Assembly: GCF_000003815.2 (NCBI RefSeq)
Contig: NC_049993.1
Span: 20,355,238 to 20,384,729, forward strand
Reading direction: 5' to 3'
DNA length: 29,492 nt
DNA from: Branchiostoma floridae
Taxonomy: Eukaryota; Chordata; Leptocardii; Amphioxiformes; Branchiostomatidae
The notes under the pieces: generated by a model
Seen by the model: only the letters and a program-made list of their open reading frames with translations
Database searches by the model: none
Told to the model about the DNA's origin: nothing
Position numbers and translations under genes: made by a program
Shown here: positions 22,291-29,492 of the stretch, piece after piece
Layout: each line of letters starts with the position of its first letter
Numbering within the stretch: the stretch's first letter is position 1

Positions 22291-23454
22291 TGTGGAAAAC
22301 GCATGGTCTTTTTAGCGAATGCCCACAAACGCCCACTCTAGAGAAGTCCGCGCTGCACGAATCTCATTTTTTTTGCTTGGAATATGTCCACGTTGTGCTC
22401 CCATGTATTAATCCTGAGTTTCAAGTCAATCCATTGACCCGAAGTGACATAAATCAAAGTTTTCGATTCTCGATGGTCTTTTTAGCGAACGCCCAGCAAA
22501 ATGTCTTTTTAGCGAATGCCCACTATATCCACAATAATATCGGCCGTCGCGCAACGACACCTAAACCTACCGCCACAAACATGTTCAAGATGGTGTCCCA
22601 TTGATGTGTACGGAGTTTCCGTGCTTTACAAGCATTTTAAGTCCCTGTTTTTGGTCAAAATGTACGGCGACGATACTACCATACTTTAACTATAGCAATT
22701 CAAAATGGCGGGCACTAGTCATGTGACCTCCTTGCGGGACTGTTCTATAAGTATCGCGGGAGGGACTGTTGTAGCATAGCTTCTCATACAACCATTTTAG
22801 AGTGAATTCTGAACAAGATTTTCATTTCATAGTGCTATCATCTGACTGATATTTACAATGTGGTCATTTTTTCTGTGCTATTATTACCCAGGTTTGAGGA
22901 ACTTAGTGCAAATTTGGATATTGATTCACCTCAGTGCCCAATTAATGTATAAAAGGCTCCGACACATTAGTGTTATAAACCTGAATAGGGGCAGGTAACC
23001 AATACTAGAAAAACATAACTATTTATTATTAACAATACTATTTACATTATAATAATAACTCTTCACCAAACTGGACTATTCTTATCTTTATTCATCACAG
23101 AAACATTGTTACAATGAGGATTTGATTAGATGAGTATCTGTTACAGTGTGTACAAATTTATTTCAAATACAAAAATGTATTTCGTTTCACTTCCTAAATA
23201 TTTTTAAAGTATTGGAAGAAGTTGACACATAAACAATATCAATTGCATTATTTATGTGCAGTAAAATGTGACCACATGCTATCAATAGCCTAATAAAATG
23301 TTGGAACATGGCACAAGCGGGCTCCCCTTCTGAGTACAGAAAGGAAATGTTTTATAACATTAAGTTATGACGTAGAAAATTTCAATTGTAAAATGTACCT
23401 TTATTAACATTTACAAACAAATAGTTTTTTTCTCTTCTTAATAAATGACAACAA

Positions 23455-23926
23455 TACAGGTAAGTAAGGTGTGTTTCCTTTTATAACAGGCCAGGTAAGA
23501 CACCGTACAGGTAAGTAAGGTGTGTTTCCTTTTATAGCAGACCAGGTAAGACACCGTACAGGTGAGTAAGGTGTGTTTCCTTGACTACAGACTAGGTAAG
23601 ACATCTTACAGGTGAGCAACGTGTATTTCCTTTCATTACAGACCAGGTAAGACACCGTACAGGTGAGTAACGTGTATTTCCTTTGATTACAGACCAGGTA
23701 AGACGCCGTACAGGTGAGTAAGGTGTGTTTCCTTGACTACAGGCCAGGTAAGACACCATACAGGTAAGTAAGGTGTGTTTCATTTTATAACAGACCAGGT
23801 AAGACACCGTACAGGTGAGTAACGTGTGTTTCCTTTGATTACAGACCAGGTAAGACACCGCACAGATGAGTAAGGCGTCTTTCCTTTGCCTATAGACCAG
23901 ATAGGGCATTATACAGGTAAGTAAGT
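23455..23926 (+). repeat. Left 51-bp tandem array in the foldback core
   Basis: About nine units of 51 bases, each with ACAGGTGAGTAAGG, TTTCCTTTGATTACAG and ACCAGGTAAGACACCG. On the plus strand each unit therefore has a splice-acceptor-like stretch followed five bases later by a donor-like CAG|GTAAGA, plus a second donor-like CAG|GTGAGT. The opposite strand is an open frame of a 17-residue repeat (YLVCNQRKYTLLTCTVS). Confidence 0.9.
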
Positions 23927-25066
23927 TGCTTTACTAACCTGTTTAATACCTATCTGGTCTATAGGCAAAGGAAAGACGCTTTACTCACCTGTATAATGGC
24001 CTATATGGTAGTATATAGGCAAAGGAAAGTTGCTTTACTCACCTGTATAATACTCTGTCTGGTCTATAGGCAAAGTAAAGACATCTTACTTACCTGTATA
24101 ATGGCCTATCTGGTCTATAGGCAAAGGAAAGACACCTTACTCACCTGTTTAATGGCCTATCTGGTCTATAGGCAAAGGAAAGACACCTTACTCACCTGTA
24201 TAATGGCCTATCTGGTATATAGGCAAGGGAAAGACACCTTACTTACCTGTATAATGCCCCATCTGGTATATAGGCGAAGGAAAGACACCTAACTTACCTG
24301 TATAATACCCTATCTGGTCTACAGGCAAAGGAAAGTTGCTTTACTCACCTGCATAATACCCTATCTGGTCTGTAGGCAAAGGAAAGACGCCTTACTCACC
24401 TGTATAATGGCCTATATGGTATATAGGCAAAGGAAAGACACCTTACTCACCTGTGTAATACCCTATCTGGTCTATAGACAAAGGAAACACACCTTACTCA
24501 CCTGTGCTGTGTCTTACCTGGTCTGTAATGAAAGGAAATACACGTTACTCACCTGTATGGTGTCTTACCTGGTCTGTGATCAAAGGAAATACACGTTACT
24601 CACCTGTATGGTGTCTTACCTGGTCTGTAATCAAAGGAAATACACGTTACTCACCTGTACGGTGTCTTACCTAGTCTGTAGTCAAGGAAACATACCTTAC
24701 TCACCTGTACGGTGTCTTACCTGGTCTGTAATCAAAGGAAATACACATTACTCACCTGTACGGTGTCTTACCTAGTCTGTAGTCAAGAAAACACACCTTA
24801 CTCACCTGTACGGTGCCTTACCTGGTCTGTAATCAAAGGAACTACACGTTACTCACCTGTACGGTGTCTTACCTGGTCTGTAATGAAAGGAAATACACGT
24901 TGCTCACCTGTAAGGTGTCTTACCTGGTCTGTAGTCAAGGAAACACACCTTACTCAACTGTACGGTGTCTTACCTGGTCTGCTATAAAAGGAAACACACC
25001 TTACTTACCTGTACGGTGTCTTACCTGGCCTGTTATAAAAGGAAACACACCTTACTTACCTGTATT
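23927..25066 (-). repeat. Right 51-bp tandem array, inverted and longer
   Basis: The array orientation flips at about 23927. The right array has about 22 units against nine on the left; the offset between the arm centre (24260) and the array flip point corresponds to 13 extra 51-bp units. The units near the flip differ (CTATAGGCAAAGGAAAGAC), while the outer ones match the left array. Splice-like motifs here lie on the minus strand, the sense strand of ARMH1. Confidence 0.9.
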
Positions 25067-26401
25067 GTTGTCATTTATTAAGAAGAGAAAAAAACAATTT
25101 GTTTGTAAATGGTAATAAAGGTACATTTTACAATTGAAATTTTCTACGTCATAACTTAATGTTATAAAACATTTCCTTTCTGTACTCAGAAGGGGAGCCC
25201 GCTTGTGCCATGTTCCAACATTTTATTAGGCTATTGATAGCATGTGGTCACATTTTACTGCACATAAATAATGCAATTAATATTGTTTATGTGTCAACTT
25301 CTTCCAATACTTTAAAAATATTTAGGAAGTGAAACGAAAAACATTTTTGTATTTGAAATAAGTTTGTACACACTGTAACAGATACTCATCTAATCAAATC
25401 CTCATTGTAACAATGTTTCTGTGATAAATAAAGATAAGAAAAGTCCAGTTTGGTGAAGAGTTATTATTATAATGTAAATAGTATTGTTAATAATAAATAG
25501 TTATGTTTTTCTAGTATTGGTTACCTGCCCCTATTCAGGTTTATAACACTAATGTGTCTGGGCCTTTTGTACATTAATTGGGCACTGAGGTGAATCAATA
25601 TCCATATTTGCACTAAGTTCCTCAAACCTGGGTAATAATAGCACAGAAAAAAAGACCACATTGTAAATATCAGTCAGATGATAGCACTATGAAATGAAAA
25701 TCTTGTTCAGAATTCACTCTAAAATGGTTGTATGAGAAGCTATGCTACAACAGTCCCTCCCGCGATACTTATAGAACAGTCCCGCAAGGAGGTCACATGA
25801 CTAGTGCCCGCCATTTTGAATTGCTATAGTTAAAGTATGGTAGTATCGTCGCCGTACATTTTGACCAAAAACAGGGACTTAAAATGCTTGTAAAGCACGG
25901 AAACTCCGTACACATCAATGGGACACCATCTTGAACATGTTTGTGGCGGTAGGTTTAGGTGTCGTTGCGCGACGGCCGATATTTTTGTGGATATAGTGGG
26001 CATTCGCTAAAAAGACATTTTGCTGGGCGTTCGCTAAAAAGACCATCGAGAATCGAAAACTTTGATTTATGTCACTTCGGGTCAATGGATTGACTTGAAA
26101 CTCAGGATTAATACATGGGAGCACAACGTGGACATATTCCAAGCAAAAAAAATGAGATTCGTGCAGCGCGGACTTCTCTAGAGTGGGCGTTTGTGGGCAT
26201 TCGCTAAAAAGACCCTCCCTGTGGAAAAGACTAAACTTTACGTAACCAACACCAAGAAGTTTCATGCTAAGTCTAAAGATGTGGGGTTCTGAAGCAATAC
26301 TAGTAGTTAGTACATCGGAAACGCATATTCCTTGTGCTTATCATTCGAGTCTGCAAAAAAGAGGAGAGTGGTCAGGGTGCAATGACAATCACAGAAATAA
26401 A

Positions 26402-26470
26402 ACCACCGCGAAAATTTCAAGATCTACATTAACCAAGGAGGTTGAAAAGGGGATTTTTCAACCTCCTTGC
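26402..26470. repeat. MITE fragment and perfect 15-bp hairpin
   Basis: ACCACCGCGAAAATTTC (26402) is a fragment of the CG-rich MITE family. It is followed by a perfect hairpin, CAAGGAGGTTGAAAA (26434-26448) and TTTTCAACCTCCTTG (26455-26469), with a six-base loop. There is no T-run or protein context to suggest a terminator. Confidence 0.7.
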
Positions 26471-26599
26471 TGTAACTGGTCTCTTTTTAGATAGCTTTGT
26501 CTGCTTTGTAAATGACTTTTCTGCAAATCCTGGTACTCAACAATTTAACATAGGTATAGAGACTTTCCTATGGCTCTCTACCAGTCTGCAGTACTTTCC

Positions 26600-26675
26600 A
26601 AGCGGAAAACTTACCGGGAAATTTCCCTACTACTACTATATCTCGGCGACTCAACCTCTGCTTGGAGAGTACTCT
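26600..26675. mobile_element. Short internally deleted copy of the 5541-5750 MITE family
   Basis: GTACTTTCCAAGCGGAAAAC at the left and CAACCTCTGCTTGGAGAGTA at the right match the family ends, with only about 40 bases between them. CTGCAG lies near both ends, but I cannot assign a clean target duplication. Confidence 0.6.
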
Positions 26676-26982
26676 GCAGTTGAATGTTAAAAAAGTTGGC
26701 GGGAAGAGAGAGAATGGTTTATTATTGCCATTGACATTAAAAACACTTGCAGCACATTTACAAATGGCTGAATTGTCGTTTTTTCACACTCAGTACTTCA
26801 ACCTCTAACTCAAGTTAACACTTTTAAAATGATCGAGTCACAACATAACATCTACCGTTTACAATAACTGGTCAGTTACTATACAAAGAAAGATTCGCTA
26901 GTATTCACAAATTACCCTTAGTCTTGGTTCAGGAGCTTTACACAGTACGGTAATGTGCTATTAGCGAAACGAGCAGTTCTAC

Positions 26983-26992
26983 ACCGGAAGTG
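26983..26992. promoter_or_regulatory. ETS/GABP-type motif
   Basis: ACCGGAAGTG is an exact match to the ETS/GABP consensus, common in TATA-less animal promoters. It lies about 140 bases inside the predicted ARMH1 intron relative to the candidate donor at 27133, so it could mark an alternative start. Confidence 0.35.
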
Positions 26993-27133
26993 AGAGAGTT
27001 TGTCTTTGTTTCTTAGAGACCTATCATGGGTATCCCCTCGTCTAGATGGAAGCCAATAACTGAATCTTTCAGAGTTGACAATTTCTGAAAGAAAAATAGC
27101 GTATTAAAACCGATGGCTACGGCTTAAACTTAC

Positions 27134-27300
27134 CGTTGGACACTTCTTGGTGCTTTTCTCCACAAATTCGTGACAAAAACTACTAAATATTAGGCACAAA
27201 TGTGAAATTTTAGAGTAAATTGTATTTTTGTGTGGCTGTTTACATGTTGCTACCGAAACGCTTTCGAGGTCATAGGTTAGCATCCCGCAAGGAAACGTCA
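27134..27300 (-). other. ARMH1: Candidate untranslated first exon of ARMH1
   Basis: On the minus strand CCAACG is followed by GTAAGTTT at 27133-27126, a strong splice donor. It lies in the position expected for the upstream untranslated exon that coding exon 1 needs. The exon's 5' limit is unknown; I put it between about 27300 and 27650. This would leave a few hundred bases at most between the two divergent genes. Confidence 0.35.
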
Positions 27301-27301
27301 A

Positions 27302-27706
27302 AGTAAGCCATTGATGAATTGAACAGTTTTGGCTAAAACATCATAAGATTATACAAAATAATTTTTATAAATAGTATTAGTATGTTAAGGTATCATGACT
27401 GTCGTTATAACTTTGATTTGAAGATAAGTAAACTTTTAAACTCTACGTTCTGAGGTGGTTTACACTAAGAAGAAACGATTATCAAATGGAGGGTTCTATC
27501 TTAAAATTGTGTTTAAAGAAAAAGTTATTTCCTCATAGTTAACAACAGTAAATGAATGAAGTATATAAGTTTATCTATTATCTATGAAGATTTATTACTG
27601 TTATCGCATTTTTACTGATTTGTTTCTATGAATAGTTTTATACATCACCCCTTTTGTGTGCCCAGAGTGCGCCGTTCCATCCACGGACGCCACACAAAGC
27701 AGCATC
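27302..27706. promoter_or_regulatory. Probable shared promoter region between ARMH1 and TMEM53
   Basis: This is the spacer between the candidate first exon of ARMH1 and the TMEM53 start codon. It is AT-rich up to about 27640, then becomes GC-rich toward TMEM53. There is no convincing TATA box. The assignment rests on the divergent gene pair, not on a motif. Confidence 0.35.
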
Positions 27707-28663
27707 ATGGCGGACGAAGACTTGGAGTACGACATCTCCTTCCCTCCGGCCGCTGTCTCAGGTACCGTCTGAAAAACCACCTCCTCTAACCCCCTCAAAC
27801 TCTGCACTAGATCTCAGAGCTGGTCAGAAGTCAGGAAATCCTAGGCTGGGAGCGTTCTTTCCGCGGGAAAGCGGCGGGTTTTGTAGGTGCACCTGTTCAA
27901 GCTAAGCAGAGGTCGCACCTCCCCCGCCCACCTGTCCTGTCCACACCTGCCCGACATTACCGTTACCTGTCCGCACGGTCATGTTTCTGGGTCAGGCCGA
28001 CGTTTTAGCGTCAAGCTTTCCTGTTTTGAGTCATGGTACCTGCTGTAAAAGTACCTGAGTGTGATTCGATTTCCTCGTAGTAGTAGTTTTTGCTGTGGGA
28101 GACTTTGATTTTTTTTCTCGCACAGCCGCCAGTAAATGCGTTTTACAGTTTCCCAGTCTGTTGGCTAAAGTAAAAGTAAAGTGACTTGGATGTGTCAAGG
28201 TTTTTAACATGGGTTATCAGTGATTATCTTCACTTGAAGAGTTGCCCATGCCAGAAACTTGAATTTATACAGAGAGCCTATTTTGATTTCCCATAATTCG
28301 TAAGAAAAAAACTGTAACATTATTCATGTCTTTCACAGCAAAGCGTCATTGTGTTCCTTGTATTTGCGTAATGCACAGGGGGGGGGGTGCAAAGAGAACC
28401 ACATGTTTGTTTATTTCTTTGTTTGTTTGTTTGTTTACTCCAGATGAAGAGAAGGAGCCTGTTGTTATACTGCTGGGCTGGGCGGGGTGCAAAGAGAACC
28501 ACATGTTTGTTTATTTGTTTGTTTGTTTGTTTACTCCAGATGACGAGAAGGAGCCTGTTGTTATACTGCTGGGCTGGGCGGGGTGCAAAGAGAACCACCT
28601 GGCCAAGTACAGCTCCATCCACGAGCAGCAGGGCTGCATCACCATCAGATACATCATGCCAAC
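27707..28663 (+). CDS. TMEM53: TMEM53 (DUF829 family), first two coding exons, 3' end outside window
   Basis: Exon 1 is 27707-27761 (ATG in GCATCATGGCG; residues 1-18, [18 protein letters not shown]; donor TCAG then GTACCG). Exon 2 is 28540-28663 (acceptor TTTACTCCAG; about residues 19-59; donor CCAAC then GTAGGG). Exon 2 carries the N-terminal strand-turn signature of the family, [19 protein letters not shown], then GCITIRYI, closely matching human TMEM53 (VVILLGWGGCKDKNLAKYS). Human TMEM53 is a membrane protein of the nuclear envelope and ER with an alpha/beta-hydrolase-like fold, linked to restraint of BMP-SMAD signalling in bone. The remaining roughly 210 residues, including the membrane segment, must lie past 29492. 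Partial duplication of exon 2 precedes the true acceptor. Confidence 0.9.
27762..28375. other. TMEM53 intron 1
   Basis: GC-rich at the start, AT-rich later. Apart from the E2F-like site I see no gene or structured repeat. Confidence 0.5.
27857..27870. promoter_or_regulatory. E2F-like palindromic site in TMEM53 intron 1
   Basis: TTTCCGCGGGAAAGCGGCGG contains back-to-back E2F-type half sites (TTTCCGCG and GCGGGAAA) about 100 bases past exon 1. This is a motif match only. Confidence 0.35.
28376..28539 (+). repeat. Truncated tandem copies of TMEM53 exon 2 5' edge joined by (TTTG)n
   Basis: GTGCAAAGAGAACCAC recurs, with AAAGAGAACC at 28391, 28491 and 28587 (the last in the real exon). Spacings are 100 and 96 bases, differing by one TTTG. 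The middle copy is complete from acceptor (TTTACTCCAG, exon-like start 28444) to GAACCAC, then breaks into ATGTTTGTTTATTTG. The first copy keeps only the 3' 20 or so bases. The acceptor at 28444 is exactly 96 bases upstream of the real one with no stop between, so its use would add 32 residues in frame, including a hydrophobic [12 protein letters not shown] stretch. Confidence 0.95.
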
Positions 28664-28695
28664 GTAGGGGTTTATTTTATTCTATTCACACACAT

Positions 28696-28985
28696 AACCG
28701 GTGCAATGGCTGAGTGGTTAGAGTGTTTGCCTTGGTAGATCTTGAGTTTGATCCCCAGTCAGGTCATAGCGGGAGACTTAAACTTTTTTTAAGAATGGCT
28801 CATGTTGCTTTCTCAACTTAGGACTCAACATTTGAGAAAGAGTACGGTAGTAAGTTCAAAACACTACCAGTGGACTAGCTCCCTGCTGAAGTGATTGCAC
28901 AAAAGTTGTGTGGCCCAGGGGCTACAGAAATGGAGATGGGTGCTGCCCTATTCATCATCTGGTGCAAGAAGGACTGTTTGATCCA
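28696..28985 (+). mobile_element. tRNA-derived SINE (family of 7335-7597)
   Basis: The head GGTGCAATGGCTGAGTGG then TTAGAGTG is tRNA-like, with an A box (TGGCTGAGTGG) and B box (GAGTTTGATCC at 28745). The body has TGATTGCACAAAAGTTGTGT, GGCCCAGGGGCTAC and GAGATGGGTGCTGCCCTATT, in the same order as in the minus-strand copy at 7335-7597. The anticodon arm does not look functional, so this is not a tRNA gene. It lies in TMEM53 intron 2. Confidence 0.8.
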
Positions 28986-29492
28986 TTCACACAAGTTTGA
29001 TGATGAGTAATTTTGGTCCACAAAAAATATATATTTGAATATTGATCCCTCCGAAAATTGTAGGTGTGGCTGGCTGGCAATATTTTACTAGCCTCTGGAG
29101 ATGCTATAAATACCTGGGTAATCTTCAGGGGCTAAACCTCAGGCATCAAAGCTCTGCACGTAAAACAACCCAGCACACTTATCAAGAAGAGTAGGGGTTT
29201 ATCTTGTGTGCTTGACTAAAAATTGAGCCACAGCAAAGTCACATTGCACTACTGCTTCTATCTACTTGATGCTTCACATTAGTAGTGCCATCATGTCAAT
29301 TGAGGATGACAAAAAAAAGAGGAGGGCACCGCCCTATTTGATGATGATTAGTTTCTCTTGACAAATTAAAAGTTACAAGGAAACCCATGTATGAATATTT
29401 TATTCTGTATATTGATTACACCAGTATAGTTGTGGCTGGTACTTATAATTTTTGGGTCTCACGATATACATGTACTAGTTATGTTAAACATA
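28986..29492. other. TMEM53 intron 2 (continues beyond window)
   Basis: No further exon of TMEM53 is recognisable before the window ends. The sequence is AT-rich with no structured repeat that I can define. Confidence 0.5.

Larger units (their letters stand above)
22300..26219. mobile_element. 3.9-kb foldback transposon with 9-bp target duplication
   Basis: The arms 22305-23457 and 25063-26214 are near-identical inverted repeats of about 1.15 kb. The direct repeat TGTGGAAAA flanks the element (22291-22299 and 26220-26228), leaving five non-matching bases at each tip. The terminal word GGTCTTTTTAGCGAA is repeated inside each arm: left at 22305, 22475 and, as TGTCTTTTTAGCGAA, 22502, mirrored on the right. 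Such subterminal repeats are typical transposase binding sites. Long arms and a 9-bp duplication recall Mutator-like or Foldback elements. I see no transposase: a frame of about 95 codons lies in each arm (left 22317-22604, right 25915-26202) and nearly matches its partner, but I do not recognise it. High arm identity implies a recent insertion or an inversion-maintained palindrome. Confidence 0.85.

Noticed and set aside
23400-25070. CRISPR-like array
   Set aside because: Regular 51-bp units occur in a eukaryotic palindromic transposon with no unique spacers between repeats and no cas genes.
23404-25115. Open frames with a 17-residue repeat (YLVCNQRKYTLLTCTVS)
   Set aside because: They follow from the 51-bp tandem array (51 is a multiple of three). 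They are broken by unit indels and lack any flanking gene structure.
26434-26469. Rho-independent-type terminator or structured RNA
   Set aside because: The stem-loop is perfect but the context is eukaryotic, without a transcript or U-tract, and it adjoins a MITE fragment.
28696-28770. Functional tRNA gene
   Set aside because: A and B boxes are present but the anticodon and acceptor stems do not pair convincingly, and the SINE body follows. The same holds for 4205-4281 (minus).

Overview
The window reads as animal nuclear DNA, most likely a cephalochordate (amphioxus, Branchiostoma). It holds two genes with clear vertebrate counterparts, short GT-AG introns of a few hundred bases to 2 kb, and an intergenic and intronic background full of tRNA-derived SINEs, small inverted-repeat DNA transposons and minisatellites. 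The species call is an inference from gene content and repeat style; no marker gene fixes it.

Layout. 1-7900 has no recognisable gene. It carries a full tRNA-derived SINE with an 8-bp target duplication (3784-4281), a hAT-like MITE with an 8-bp duplication (4422-4672), a MITE with a 5-bp duplication (5541-5750), a CG-rich MITE (6941-7147), degenerate relatives and a second SINE (7335-7597). 8565-20495 on the minus strand is a 12-coding-exon gene that I reconstruct in one continuous frame (410 codons). It matches my memory of vertebrate ARMH1 (C1orf228, armadillo-like helical domain containing 1). Its introns hold MITEs, tandem repeats, telomere-like tracts and many truncated copies of its own exon edges. 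20504-27133 is probably its long 5' intron. It contains a 19-bp minisatellite that is open in all six frames (about 20870-21773), a CAGGGCT-ended MITE (21774-22118), and a 3.9-kb foldback transposon with a 9-bp target duplication (22300-26219) whose core is a 51-bp tandem array. 27707 onward on the plus strand is the 5' part of TMEM53 (exons 27707-27761 and 28540-28663); the rest lies beyond the window.

How it fits together. ARMH1 and TMEM53 lie head to head with a short space between a candidate ARMH1 first exon (donor at 27133/27134) and the TMEM53 ATG (27707). As I recall, the same pair is adjacent and divergent in human 1p34.1, so this looks like conserved microsynteny, perhaps with a shared promoter.

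The most unusual feature is recurrent duplication of exon edges. Fragments holding one splice site plus part of an exon are copied in tandem and joined to simple repeats: (TTTG)n at ARMH1 coding exon 3 and TMEM53 exon 2, GAATGA-type repeats at ARMH1 coding exon 4, CCCTAA-type repeats at ARMH1 coding exon 1, and a weaker case at coding exon 9. Two of these create extra splice sites exactly in frame (41 codons in ARMH1, 32 codons in TMEM53).
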